Positions 26,613-35,727 of a stretch of DNA of 64,000 nucleotides are shown here, piece by piece (positions within the stretch are counted from its first letter, which is position 1; each line of letters opens with the position of its first letter). This DNA comes from Gammaproteobacteria bacterium. Its GTDB lineage: Bacteria > Pseudomonadota > Gammaproteobacteria > Pseudomonadales > Azotimanducaceae. The translations under genes and the position numbers were made by a program. Below the pieces are notes generated by a model. The model was not told the origin of the DNA and searched no databases. It saw nothing but the letters and a program-made list of their open reading frames with translations. The stretch is from contig VXLJ01000046.1 in NCBI GenBank assembly GCA_009841635.1, positions 62,739 through 126,738 on the forward strand, given 5' to 3'.

Positions 26613-27506
26613 GTGGTGTCCGATTGGGATACTCGGCCAGCCGATAAGGATGGTTGGACTTGCGTTAAGAGCTCGGTGAGTCGACGCTCGATACTCGAGT
26701 CGGAATTGGTGCTGACGTCGATGGGAATTGATACGCGCATTGAACGAAGATTGTTCGAATGGCGCTTGCTAACTCTCCACGTCATGGCAACACATGCTAG
26801 AGTCCAGCTCGATCTTTATTACAAAGAAAACAAGCAGCGGGCTCGGCCGATGGCGATATACCCTACGCTTGGCCTGGGATACAAAGGTTCCGTTGTGTAT
26901 CTGCTCGTCATCTGGGCGTTTTTCATCGCAGACGAATTACGTTTGATCGGGGGTAGTCAAGGTGTACTGTCCGCAGCGGCAGTAGATAACGGCGCTTGGT
27001 GGCTGACCATCACCGCGCTTACGCTGCACGCAAATATAGGTCATATCGTCGCCAATTCGGTGAGCGGTGCGTTATTTGGGTATGCGGCGGGTCGTTATTT
27101 AGGTGATGGCTTTGCCTGGTTTTTAATCTTGGCCAGTGGTGCGCTTGGCAATCTACTGAATGCGTGGGTGCGACCTGACACTTTTTACGCCATTGGCGCG
27201 TCCACCGCTTGCTTTGCGGCAGCTGGCTTGCTATGCGGCTTCACTTGGCGCAAGAGTTTCGTGAAAGGCGCGAGCGCGCGCTTGAACTACATGCCGATTG
27301 TTGGTGCATTGGCTTTGTTTGTCTTTATGGGCGTACAGGGTGAGAACACTGATGTTGTCGGACACCTCATGGGCTTGGTTTCAGGCTTGGTAGTAGGTGC
27401 GCTGGTCGCTCGATTCGATATCCGCCGATTAGGCAAGTCTGGACAGCAACTATTTGCCGTTGCGGGGATGGGTTTGATCGGACTCGCGTGGCTTTTTGCT
27501 TGGTAG
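26613..27506 (+). CDS. Rhomboid-family intramembrane serine protease
   Basis: About 297 residues from the first GTG of a GTG-GTG pair at 26613. A soluble N-terminal part (MGIDTRIERR... LDLYYKENKQR) precedes six or so membrane segments. Catalytic Ser197 lies in AIGASTACFAAAG (GxSx motif) and catalytic His251 in DVVGHLMGL; the membrane segment HANIGHIVANSVSG gives the HxxxxxxxxN pattern of rhomboids. The open frame extends to 26529 but that would overlap the divergent ligase gene and add non-conserved residues; the exact start is uncertain. Confidence 0.85.
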   Translation: MVSDWDTRPADKDGWTCVKSSVSRRSILESELVLTSMGIDTRIERRLFEWRLLTLHVMATHARVQLDLYYKENKQRARPMAIYPTLGLGYKGSVVYLLVIWAFFIADELRLIGGSQGVLSAAAVDNGAWWLTITALTLHANIGHIVANSVSGALFGYAAGRYLGDGFAWFLILASGALGNLLNAWVRPDTFYAIGASTACFAAAGLLCGFTWRKSFVKGASARLNYMPIVGALALFVFMGVQGENTDVVGHLMGLVSGLVVGALVARFDIRRLGKSGQQLFAVAGMGLIGLAWLFAW

Positions 27507-27576
27507 GAATGCCGACGAGCGTATTTTTAAAGAGCCATCTCATCAATGACTCGCCGGCACCAACAGCCTATTCGTG

Positions 27577-27963
27577 TCAATCTATCGGCTGGTGAAAATA
27601 AAAACACAAACCATCAGGCGCAACGACAAAAAACACCTGTAATCGTTCGCCGTCGCGTTCGTCGACGCGCCAATTTGCAGTTTCCACACCATTTGCTTCA
27701 AGTTCTTCTTTTGCCCGGTGTATGTCGGCCACAAGAACGGCTGCACCTTCTTGAGTCGCGTCGCCACCGTTAATTGAAAAGCCGATTTTTACGTCGTCTC
27801 GAGCCATGATGATGGTCGGGTTTGGCGTATCGTGACGTTCAACTTCAACGAGACCGAACGCTTTTCCATACCACGAAGCCGCTTCATCTAGGTTTAGAAC
27901 TGGTAGCGCTAAGACGTCCTCTACGAATGGGAAGGCAGCTTCAAAGAGTTTATTTGTAGTCAT
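27577..27963 (-). CDS. VOC-superfamily (glyoxalase/bleomycin-resistance fold) protein
   Basis: 128 residues. One vicinal-oxygen-chelate repeat pair: VLNLDEAASWYGKAFGLVEVER at the start (here split as VLNLDEAASWYGK / AFGLVEVER), then VLVADIHRAKEELEANGV and a final DPDG-like VAPDGLCFYFHQ. Typical family members are lyases, dioxygenases or antibiotic-binding proteins; nothing fixes which. Convergent with the rhomboid gene (70 nt apart, no terminator seen). The upstream 232 nt contain a 10-bp palindrome ACGTTAACGT at 28121-28130. Confidence 0.8.
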   Translation of the reverse strand: MTTNKLFEAAFPFVEDVLALPVLNLDEAASWYGKAFGLVEVERHDTPNPTIIMARDDVKIGFSINGGDATQEGAAVLVADIHRAKEELEANGVETANWRVDERDGERLQVFFVVAPDGLCFYFHQPID

Positions 27964-28195
27964 GTGGTTGCTTGCTCAATCGGTTCTCGATAGCTCTGCC
28001 GCTATGTCACCAAGCAGAGATACAAATGACATTATTGGAACGCTTTAGTTTCGACAGTTCAGTATTCAAACTACGCGGACTTTAGCGTAACTTTTTTGGC
28101 TAAGACAACGTGTTGAAGTTACGTTAACGTGTCAACCAAGTTGACCAGGTCACGACTGAACTGTCTTGTAATTCCCAAGAGATGGTTACTGCTTC

Positions 28196-29173
28196 TTACA
28201 CGAGCGTGTCGGACCAGAATTCGAGCATCCTCTGCCGGAATAGTTCTGCTTCACCCGGCGCGCTACCAATCCGTGCGCCCTTGTTGCCGTAACCTGCTTT
28301 CAACATGTAGAGCATTGTGTCGCGATCAGTGACTGAAGGATCCGATACACCAGTCGCCGGATCGATCATCGCACCATTGTCTTCGATATAGACGATGGGC
28401 GCGGCCCGAGCCACAGACGCTTCTTCAACTTCAATGACTGGCGTGTCTCGGTCAAAACTGTGTTGCGCGCCACGCACCACTTGGAGAGTTACGTCGTTCC
28501 CACACAGTCGCAAGGCCTGACAGTGTCCTTGTACTTGTGCGACTGAACACCACTCGTCGCGATCGCCAATGAGAACAGCGACCTTTGTTTCACCAACAGA
28601 TGGATTCAAGAATTGTTGGCCGCTCCACGGGTACGCTGCAAGAATGCCTATAAGCCCCTGATTCGAGCCGACTACTGCAGCCGCGAACTTCCGGGTGGCG
28701 GCTTGGCAGACTGCTGAACCACCACGACTATGTCCTTGAGCGCCAATGCGTCGCTCATCTATGTCAGCTCGATGAGCTAAGGTTCGAAATGTCGCTAGCA
28801 CATCGTATGCGCTCGCAGCGAACGAAAACTGCGTTTGGTCTGCGACAGTGGAGGCGACAGAGCGCGCGCCAAAACTATCTAAGACGAACGTCGCAATGCT
28901 GTGCGCATTGAGTGTCTCGGCGTGCGCGAGATGTGAAGGCGAAATACCGAGACTGCCTGGTACAACGATGACCAACGGGTACGGTGGCTCACCGTGTGTA
29001 GGCAGAAACAGTTTGCCGTCCAGCGTGACCCTTTGCATCGCTTCTGGTCGATTGATCGCTTCAAAAAAGTTGATTGGCGACGCGCTTTCGATTTCGACAA
29101 ACTCACCTTTCACGCCGTTGGCGAACGTAATGGCCTGATCTCGAAAACGCAGTGAATTCGATGACTCAGTCAA
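28196..29173 (-). CDS. Dienelactone-hydrolase-like alpha/beta hydrolase
   Basis: 325 residues. Alpha/beta-hydrolase core with VIVVPGSLGI (oxyanion region), nucleophile in IGAQGHSRGGSA, acid in IGDRDEW and His in GAQHSFDRD, the layout of dienelactone hydrolases and related secreted or cytosolic esterases. No signal peptide. The 50-residue extension after the His region (DRDTMLYMLKAGYGNKGARIG) is seen in members acting on polyketide or aromatic lactones, but substrate is unknown. Confidence 0.8.
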   Translation of the reverse strand: MTESSNSLRFRDQAITFANGVKGEFVEIESASPINFFEAINRPEAMQRVTLDGKLFLPTHGEPPYPLVIVVPGSLGISPSHLAHAETLNAHSIATFVLDSFGARSVASTVADQTQFSFAASAYDVLATFRTLAHRADIDERRIGAQGHSRGGSAVCQAATRKFAAAVVGSNQGLIGILAAYPWSGQQFLNPSVGETKVAVLIGDRDEWCSVAQVQGHCQALRLCGNDVTLQVVRGAQHSFDRDTPVIEVEEASVARAAPIVYIEDNGAMIDPATGVSDPSVTDRDTMLYMLKAGYGNKGARIGSAPGEAELFRQRMLEFWSDTLV

Positions 29174-29329
29174 TTGAAGACTTACTTCAGCTCATTGATG
29201 CATGAGTATTAAAAAGGCACCGCTGTGGCTTTCTGACTGAGAGCGTGTCGAACTGTGAAACAAAGCGTGGATGCAGACCTTGAGAGATAGATTTTCAGCG
29301 GTACTTGCATTTATGCTGAAATGCAACAC

Positions 29330-30682
29330 TCAGCTTGCAGGCGAGTCGGAACTACTCGCCCAGATTGTCTTTGCTAGCGGTTTGACCTCGGTTTTTTCTT
29401 CACGGGTTAGTTCAACTAAACCTGGTGCAAGCAACGTCAATCGACAATAGTCATTGTCATAAAGACCCAGCGCGGTTAGCGCTTCACGGATGTGCCCGAT
29501 GGACGCCTTGGTTGTCGACCACAATTTCCACTGAATGGTCAAATCACGACAGTCAGGCAAGTTTTGAATCTTTAGGACCGTACTGCCGTCAACTGGGCAT
29601 CCTAGGAAATTAGCGACTTCATCAGGTACACCGACGATGCTGAAGCCGCGCAAATGGCGAGCGCGTACAGCAAAAACCCAGTAGGGTAATCGCTTGGTGT
29701 TGTAGCCGCTGACGACGCTGTCCAGTGACCTAAGCACTGGTGGTCTCGATTCGGCTATGCGTACTTGTCTATCGGAGACGCTGAATTTCGGTGTATGTGC
29801 GTAAGACTCAACACTTTCTCTAGTGACATCGTAAGTCATGGCCATGCGATTGGTGAGTTCATCCAACTTGATGGATCCACCAGCTTGATTAATCATTTCA
29901 ACCATGCCTGTCACGATCCCTTTGTATTCATGCATGGTCCAGGAACGTAAAGCCCAGCGAGCCCGGTCGACACGCTTGATGCTCTTTATGCTAGAAAGGG
30001 TTGCGGATACAACTTTATTTGACATGTTGCACATGGTGGCTATTTCTGGCCGCGTGATAGGTTCATTTCGAGAAAGCAACGCGGCTTTTACACGCGCACG
30101 ATTGGAATTGCGCAAAGACAAGAAGTCAAACGTGGCGTGAAGATTGCATTGTTCAATGAACCACGGCCAGTAGTTCTGCAGGTTTATTGGTAATTGGCTT
30201 TTAAGGCGCGGCGGGTATATGAGACCGCAATCATCCGCGTACGCCAGCGCTTTCGAACGCAACGCGCCGATTGCACGAAATGCATCTTTCGACACTAGGC
30301 TGCCGTCGAGCAGCTGATATTCGGAAATACTTAACAGGGCATACGCAAGCGGTCGTGAAATCTGACGGTCGGCGACCCCCGCCATCTCCTCTAAACGTTC
30401 AACCACATTTTCAATGTGAGTAATTTCGTCTAGCGCTTGCGTGAGAGAAAGACTCAAAAGTTCGGGTGCATCTATCGAATGAAGGATGCGTTCTTTTAAA
30501 TCAGACTCAATTTGTCGGATTCGTTCGCGAGTTAATGCGTGGCGGTGACCAATCTGCCGCAACCTCTGTTTAACTGGATATACAAGGCGACTTTGTACGA
30601 TCTCAAGTTCCACATCGCTCGCTTTAGCGAGCAGCTCGCGGACATTTACATAGGCTTGAAATAGCGCGTCGGAGTGGTTCAA
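29330..30682 (-). CDS. Sigma-70 region-4-like helix-turn-helix protein of unknown role
   Basis: 450 residues. Residues about 35-65 read RLRQIGHRHALTRERIRQIE, the recognition helix of sigma-factor region 4, but I find no region 2 (no -10 recognition segment). A second helix-turn-helix-like stretch occurs at about 210-245 (ITRPEIATMCNMSNKVVSATL), and the C-terminal part (from about 350) has a GHIREALTALGLYD element. The whole therefore looks like a multi-HTH DNA-binding regulator rather than a true sigma factor. No neighbour gives a function; the uracil-DNA glycosylase gene lies 217 nt upstream on the same strand. Confidence 0.65.
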   Translation of the reverse strand: MNHSDALFQAYVNVRELLAKASDVELEIVQSRLVYPVKQRLRQIGHRHALTRERIRQIESDLKERILHSIDAPELLSLSLTQALDEITHIENVVERLEEMAGVADRQISRPLAYALLSISEYQLLDGSLVSKDAFRAIGALRSKALAYADDCGLIYPPRLKSQLPINLQNYWPWFIEQCNLHATFDFLSLRNSNRARVKAALLSRNEPITRPEIATMCNMSNKVVSATLSSIKSIKRVDRARWALRSWTMHEYKGIVTGMVEMINQAGGSIKLDELTNRMAMTYDVTRESVESYAHTPKFSVSDRQVRIAESRPPVLRSLDSVVSGYNTKRLPYWVFAVRARHLRGFSIVGVPDEVANFLGCPVDGSTVLKIQNLPDCRDLTIQWKLWSTTKASIGHIREALTALGLYDNDYCRLTLLAPGLVELTREEKTEVKPLAKTIWASSSDSPAS

Positions 30683-30773
30683 GATGGAACTCGTATGGGT
30701 AGGCTAATCTTCTGGCAAGCGATTTCCCATCGCAGATGCGCAAACGGCGCACGGTGCCCACGTTGTCAATTGA

Positions 30774-30816
30774 GCTATCGCAGTCGGTGTCTTTCAGCCA
30801 TAGTCATCGCGATAGC
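30774..30816. repeat. Inverted repeat between the glycosylase and sigma-4-like genes
   Basis: GCTATCGC (30774-30781) and GCGATAGC (30809-30816) are exact inverted copies 27 nt apart in the 217-nt gap upstream of the sigma-4-like gene. It has no T-run, so it is not an intrinsic terminator; it could be an operator pair or leader hairpin. Confidence 0.35.
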
Positions 30817-30899
30817 ATTTCTTATTATGCCACCTTTTGCTAAATAAGGCACTCGTTAAGAAGTTTTGACTATTTTTTCAATTGAACAGGCGCGAGTAT

Positions 30900-31520
30900 T
30901 CAAGCATCGCGTTGGATTGCGCTTGCTACGCGAGATTGAATGTTTGGGACGATGTCTTGTTCAAACCACGGATTGTTCGCAAGCCAGCCGTTGTTGCGAC
31001 CACTTGGGTGCGGCGCAGCCAGGGTGGGGGATTGACTCTCATACGTGGACTTAATACTGAATGCGAGAGGTTGGTTTCTTAAATGCGGTAGGTGCCAATT
31101 GATCGCGTATCTGCCGCAAAGCAACACAAACTTGATATCCGTGAGTAACTCAAGTAACTGCTTTCGCCAGGTTGACGCACATCGTTTTGGTGGCGCTAAA
31201 TCACCAGTTGGCCCGCTGCCCGGATAACAGAATGCCATTGGCAACAGTGCAAATTTTGTTGCATCGTAGAAATCTTCCCGATCCACGCCCAGCCAGTCCC
31301 TTAATCGTTCGCCGCTTCGGTCGTTGAAGGGTATGCCGGTTTCGTGAACTAGCAAGCCTGGTGCTTGGCCGACCACCAACACCTTTGCCGCTTGGTCTAG
31401 TTGCAAAATCGGACGTGGTTCTAGTGGGAGTTCTTCGTCGCATAAGCGACAAGCTCGTACTCGCTCGACGCTTTCTCGAAAAATGTATGGTGTCACCCGG
31501 TGCGATTCGACATTGATCAT
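30900..31520 (-). CDS. Uracil-DNA glycosylase family protein
   Basis: About 206 residues. Contains the family active-site motif VVGQAPGLLVHETGIPF and the late motif APHPSGRNNG (HPSxRN), with a CRLC pair near the N terminus that is part of a common N-terminal Cys layout in this family (CRLCDEELPLEPRP). These proteins remove uracil from DNA or bind it. ATG 31520 is preferred to an upstream TTG (31535). Only the two N-terminal cysteines are evident, so an Fe-S cluster is not supported. Transcribed toward the sigma-4-like gene. Confidence 0.85.
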   Translation of the reverse strand: MINVESHRVTPYIFRESVERVRACRLCDEELPLEPRPILQLDQAAKVLVVGQAPGLLVHETGIPFNDRSGERLRDWLGVDREDFYDATKFALLPMAFCYPGSGPTGDLAPPKRCASTWRKQLLELLTDIKFVLLCGRYAINWHLPHLRNQPLAFSIKSTYESQSPTLAAPHPSGRNNGWLANNPWFEQDIVPNIQSRVASAIQRDA

Positions 31521-31659
31521 CGTTGCGATTCTCAATGTAGTCGAAGAGTAATCATGCTATTTGATTGCATGGTAGTAGATTGAATGTCGCATTGGCGCAT
31601 CAAATGATTTCAAAATTCACCAGAACACCGGTGTACTTGGCGAGAACAGGAAACCCTAG

Positions 31660-31988
31660 CTATGCCGCCGGCTGACGGGGAGTAACCCTCTCAGTGATCT
31701 GCCGTCCAACCTCGATCTCGGCGCGTCACAGTTCCCGGGTCGGCTGGAGATTCAACCAGAGCTGCGGACTCGTCCCGAAATAGCGTGCTAGCCGCAAAGC
31801 TGTATCGGCCACGATCCCTCGCGACCCGCCAGAATCTGGGTCACCTGCCTCAGTGGCACGTCCAGGGCTTTCGACAACGCACCCTCTGATATGCCCGCAG
31901 CCTCGATCTCCTCGCCGAGTATCTCACCCGGATGTACCGGTCTCATTCCGCTCTTCATGTCCACCTTACCGCCCAGTGCTGGCTTCAA
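31660..31988 (-). pseudogene. higA: higA-type antitoxin (XRE family) remnant
   Basis: The N-terminal part (MRPVHPGEILGEEI...QVTQILAGR) is a HigA antitoxin helix-turn-helix. At about 31821 one base appears to be missing; shifting frame restores RGIVADTALRLARYFGTSP and LWLNLQ, the normal continuation. That frame then meets TGA at 31726-31728 but continues with RAEIEVGRQITERVTPR, the normal HigA C terminus, before TAG at 31660. Two lesions mean it is not functional. No higB toxin is present upstream, where only 92 nt separate it from selC. This is the main content of the 560-nt stretch between selC and the glycosylase gene; 31536-31659 shows nothing else. Confidence 0.85.
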
Positions 31989-32080
31989 CAGTTTCGCAAC
32001 AGTGATTTCCGAAACGACACCGAGTTAACGTTCTATCTGTAATGCTAATTTAAAAAAAACAATAACCTATGGTGGTTTGG

Positions 32081-32174
32081 TGGCGGAAGAGGTAGGAGTC
32101 GAACCCACCAGACTTCGATTAGAAGTCTCAACGGCTTTGAAGGCCGCGCGCCCCACCGGAGGCGATGCTCTTCC
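32081..32174 (-). tRNA. selC: tRNA-Sec (selenocysteine, anticodon UCA), CCA encoded
   Basis: 94 nt ending in GCCA, with G73. Anticodon loop CTTCAAA (anticodon TCA) on a 5-bp stem GCGGC/GCCGT. A 6-bp D stem CGCCTC/GGGGCG with a 4-nt loop and a long variable arm (AGACTTC/GAAGTCT) are hallmarks of selenocysteine tRNA, and the start GGAAGAG and D region match E. coli selC. The acceptor helix pairs 7 bp (GGAAGAG/CTCTTCC) and the T stem 5 bp (GTGGG/CCTAC), 12 in total rather than the 13 (8+5) usual in bacteria. It lies 37 nt after the TonB receptor gene. Downstream, T8 (complement of 32052-32059) follows a weak 4-bp hairpin that might terminate it. Confidence 0.95.
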
Positions 32175-32211
32175 GCTAAATGGCTACAGCAACGGCTTCA
32201 ATCACCGTACC

Positions 32212-34503
32212 TTAGAACGTCGTGCCGAAACCAAGCATTATTCGGCGGGGTGGTATCAGTTCTTCCGAGCTAGCGCCGACGCCAAAGACATCTGTGAATC
32301 GAGCATTCACCCCATCGACGTCGCTGATGTTTAACAACCTTAAATTCATATACCACTTCGCATCATTCGGCTCATAACGCAAGTTAGCGCTGAAGGTCGT
32401 ATAAGCCGATACGCGATCGGTTTCAGGATGATTGAAAACGCGGTAGTGGTACGCCCCACGGCGATTCACCTGAATTGAACTATCGAATAGACCAAATTTT
32501 GGCCATGGTTGTGTGAAGTTCACGGCAAAACTTAGCGTCGAACGAGGTGATTTGGCGAGTTCGTTGCCAAACACGTCTTCAATGTTCGAGGCTCGCGCTC
32601 GTTGAATGTCAGGTCCAAACAGCGGCAATCCTTGCGCTAGTAATGCGTTGGTGGTCGCATCGGCTTTCACATTGTCCAAGGAGAAATGATGGCTTGTAAT
32701 CTCTGTGTCGAGTAACGATAGACGTAAGTCGGCACTCATCGATGGTGTCAGTAAAGCCAACACTTCTACTTCGGCCCCAGTGATTCTTGATGTCGGGATG
32801 TTGTTCACACCGCCCTCAAAAACTTCTGGATCCGTCGCTTGATATTGAAGGTTCTTGTAGTTGTATTGAAAAATCGCGCCGTTGAAACGCACACGTCGAT
32901 TGAGCGTATCTGTCTTTAACCCTAGCTCAACCGTATTGACAGTTTCCTTCTTATAGGTTGGCAAGACGACAATCGGCGCAATCTGGCTCTCTCGTCCGAA
33001 CGTGAGATTGCTACCTGCTGGTTTGTACCCTCGAACCAACGATAAATAAAGCATCGATAGTTCGCTCAGGTCGCGCTCTAAGGACACTCGACCCGTAAGC
33101 GTGGTGCTAGCGGTCGATTGCGTATCAACGCCGCTGCGTCCAAAGAAATTGACGATTTCGCTTTCGACGCCATCTTTAGACAGGCGCAATCCACTGATCA
33201 AGCGCGTATCTGCACTGAGATTTATGTTGCCTTCGGTAAATAGCGAGTGCGCCCGTCGCTGTCGATCCGATTCATTGATGAAGCCGTAGTCGCCTAAGGC
33301 AAATGCACGAACGTCGGCAACCGAAACAGGATCGAATGTACCGTCGGCACCAAAGTCGATTAGCTCATAAATGTCCAAATAGACATCTGTTTGAAAATAG
33401 AAATAGCCGGCGATCCAGTCAACGTGTCCCAGCCATGGCTCGTTCGAAATCAACTGAATCTCTTGGGTTAGGGTTTGTTGTTCGTTGAACCACGGATCGT
33501 ATTTCGCTGGTAATACGGTGAATCGCGGCAATGAATCCAAATGATGACGATCGTTGTCGCGCACAATGTCTAGGGCATCATGTTGCACACTCGAGACCGA
33601 CTTCAGGGTGACCTGTTCCCACTCATGCGCGATCGATGCGCTCATAAACGCTGCGTTCAAGTCCCACATTTGAAGTGAATCTTGCACTAGTTCACGCGGG
33701 TCTGCTGTAGGATCGAAGATGCCTTTCTGTGCCGGCCCATTGCGATGGTTCGTAGCAATCTGCGTGACGAAGTCAATCTCCAAATCTGGATGCGGTTTTA
33801 GGTAGAGTCGGCTACGAGCCGTAAGTGATCGCGCGTCATCGAGTGCTTGACCCAGGGCAATGTTGTGAGCGTAGCCTGCGTGATGGTTGCTTGCAAACGA
33901 CAAACGCAACGCGGCTTTATCAGAAAGTGCTAGATTGGTGGTCGCATTGGTTTTAACGTTTTCGTAGGAACCTAGCTCGATACTTAAGGAACCGGTACGC
34001 CGCTCAAACGAAGGCGAGGTTGTTACGACATTGATTGCGCCACCCGTGGAGTTTTGGCCAAAGACGGTACCTTGCGGACCCCGTAGTACCTCCAATCGCG
34101 CTATGTCCACGAGTTCCGTCTGCATCACGTGCGGCGACGCCATATACACGCCGTCAATGTGATATGAGACGGCCGGACTAGCAATCGCATTTTGATTCGC
34201 TTCATTGCCAATGCCACGCATACTGATGACGAAGCGCGTACCTTCGTTTTTGACAACGTTCATCCCGGGCACGAGTCCGTTCAAATCAACGAATGAACTA
34301 ACACTAAAGCGCTCGAGATCGTCACCGCTCATCACCGTGACGGCTTGCGAGATGCCTTGCAAGCTTGCGTCGCGTTTCTCGGCGGTTACGACAATTTCTT
34401 CAAGGGTGGGCGCTGTCTCTGCAACGAGTGGCGTATTGAGTCCGCCCATGACAACAGCCATAAGTGCCGTGACAAAGTGCCACGGCAGAGAACGCGATTT
34501 CAA
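32212..34503 (-). CDS. TonB-dependent outer-membrane receptor
   Basis: 763 residues. Signal peptide (MKSRSLPWHFVTALMAVVMGG...), then PTLEEIVVTAEKRD as TonB-box/plug entry, plug domain with RGIGNEANQ and LEVLRGPQGTVFGQNSTGGAINVVT, and a beta-barrel ending in a C-terminal aromatic residue (RIMLGFGTTF). It takes up a substrate that cannot be named, energised by TonB. Starts at TTG 34503, 6 nt after the CoA-transferase stop; the signal peptide supports this start. selC follows downstream. Confidence 0.92.
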   Translation of the reverse strand: MKSRSLPWHFVTALMAVVMGGLNTPLVAETAPTLEEIVVTAEKRDASLQGISQAVTVMSGDDLERFSVSSFVDLNGLVPGMNVVKNEGTRFVISMRGIGNEANQNAIASPAVSYHIDGVYMASPHVMQTELVDIARLEVLRGPQGTVFGQNSTGGAINVVTTSPSFERRTGSLSIELGSYENVKTNATTNLALSDKAALRLSFASNHHAGYAHNIALGQALDDARSLTARSRLYLKPHPDLEIDFVTQIATNHRNGPAQKGIFDPTADPRELVQDSLQMWDLNAAFMSASIAHEWEQVTLKSVSSVQHDALDIVRDNDRHHLDSLPRFTVLPAKYDPWFNEQQTLTQEIQLISNEPWLGHVDWIAGYFYFQTDVYLDIYELIDFGADGTFDPVSVADVRAFALGDYGFINESDRQRRAHSLFTEGNINLSADTRLISGLRLSKDGVESEIVNFFGRSGVDTQSTASTTLTGRVSLERDLSELSMLYLSLVRGYKPAGSNLTFGRESQIAPIVVLPTYKKETVNTVELGLKTDTLNRRVRFNGAIFQYNYKNLQYQATDPEVFEGGVNNIPTSRITGAEVEVLALLTPSMSADLRLSLLDTEITSHHFSLDNVKADATTNALLAQGLPLFGPDIQRARASNIEDVFGNELAKSPRSTLSFAVNFTQPWPKFGLFDSSIQVNRRGAYHYRVFNHPETDRVSAYTTFSANLRYEPNDAKWYMNLRLLNISDVDGVNARFTDVFGVGASSEELIPPRRIMLGFGTTF

Positions 34504-34509
34504 AGGTGG

Positions 34510-35727
34510 TTAAGAGAAGCGGGTCGCGTCGCCAATCGAACCTGCGTCGCGCAGTGCGCTCAGTGCTGACTCTTTAAGACCTAATTCCTCCGCGAGAACT
34601 TGGTCTGTATGCTCGCCAAGGTGTGGCGGACGTTCCATGTCGACGTTGGATTTTGAAAGGCGAGGTGCGAAACCGAGCATTGGTACGGTGCCGTGTACAG
34701 GCAAGTCCATTTCGTGAATAAAGCCGCGCTCTTTCAAATGTTTGTCGTGGTGCAACTCGCCTGTGTCAAGACAAGCTGAGCAAGGCACCCCGGCGCCGGC
34801 GATCGCTTCCATCGCTTCATATTTGGTTCGCTCGCTGCACCAATCGCGAATTTCTGCATACAACTCATCGCCGTGTTGTGCGCGTGAGCGAATGTCCGCA
34901 AAGCGCGGATCAACGAGCAAATCTGGTCGATCCATACCTGCGCAAAGTCCATCCCAATGTCCCTCGTTCACCGGCATGAGGTAGATGTAATCGTTTGGAC
35001 CGAACGGTTTGCATGGATAAATATTGACTGGCGGCAATCCCCCAGCGTTGCCGTTGCGCCTGGTCGCGCGCGTGCCCCAGGCCGACCCGATATATGCTCG
35101 AGTTCGAACGTAATAGATCATCGCTTCTTGCATGGACAGTTCGATCTCCTGTCCTTCACCGGTGCGCTCACGTTGAATGTATGCCGCGAGAATGGCCATC
35201 GCTGCTTGTACGCCGGTACCTGAATCACCAGTGGTTGGTCCTGGCATCATTGGCGGCCCGTCGGCTTCGCCTGTGATTGAAAACGCGCCCGCAGCTGCTT
35301 GCGCAACCATGTCCATGCAACGGAAATTTGAATACGGTCCGTCGACACCAAATCCTTTAATGCGTGCATAGATCAAACCGGGATTAATCTTGCTCAGGAC
35401 GTCATAGCCGATATCCAGCTTTTCAATCACGCCTGGCCCATAGTTTTCAACGAAAACGTCGAAATTTGGTACGAGTTGAAGGAGCAGCTCGCGTCCTTCT
35501 TCACTGCGTAAATTCAATGCAACGCTGCGCTTATTCGCGTTCCAAGCACAAAAATACTGCGAGTAATCGATATTGCCAGTTCGCCCAACCCCACGGCCTG
35601 GATCACCATATTCCGGTGGTTCAATCTTGACGACATCCGCGCCAAACCACGCAAGTGCTTGTGTGCACGAGGTGCCAGCCTCGTACTGCGTCATGTCGAG
35701 TATGCGAATACCATCAAGTGCGGGCAT
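34510..35727 (-). CDS. CaiB/BaiF (family III) CoA transferase
   Basis: 405 residues, the usual length. Family III transferases move CoA between carboxylic acids through an aspartyl-CoA anhydride; the catalytic Asp is expected at Asp168 in TTGDSGTG. Other landmarks: GIRILDMTQYEAGTSCTQAL, ADVVKIEPPEYGDPGR, NANKRSVALNL and DIGYDVLSKINPGLIYARIKGFG. Substrates unknown. Upstream of and probably co-transcribed with the TonB receptor, which hints at catabolism of an imported acid. Confidence 0.9.
   Translation of the reverse strand: MPALDGIRILDMTQYEAGTSCTQALAWFGADVVKIEPPEYGDPGRGVGRTGNIDYSQYFCAWNANKRSVALNLRSEEGRELLLQLVPNFDVFVENYGPGVIEKLDIGYDVLSKINPGLIYARIKGFGVDGPYSNFRCMDMVAQAAAGAFSITGEADGPPMMPGPTTGDSGTGVQAAMAILAAYIQRERTGEGQEIELSMQEAMIYYVRTRAYIGSAWGTRATRRNGNAGGLPPVNIYPCKPFGPNDYIYLMPVNEGHWDGLCAGMDRPDLLVDPRFADIRSRAQHGDELYAEIRDWCSERTKYEAMEAIAGAGVPCSACLDTGELHHDKHLKERGFIHEMDLPVHGTVPMLGFAPRLSKSNVDMERPPHLGEHTDQVLAEELGLKESALSALRDAGSIGDATRFS

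Noticed and set aside
29293..29322. TTTCAGC/GCTGAAA inverted repeat just after the sigma-4-like gene as a terminator
   Set aside because: Loop of about 15 nt and no T-run; could be chance.
31726..31728. TGA inside the higA remnant read as selenocysteine because selC is adjacent
   Set aside because: The gene also has a frameshift upstream, the homologous position does not require Cys/Sec, and no SECIS-like hairpin was noticed just after the TGA; a CGA-to-TGA mutation in a decaying gene is simpler.
32077..32334. 85-codon plus-strand frame across selC
   Set aside because: It is the antisense translation of the tRNA (the VEPTRL-type peptide is a common tRNA artefact) and runs on into the antisense of the TonB receptor gene.
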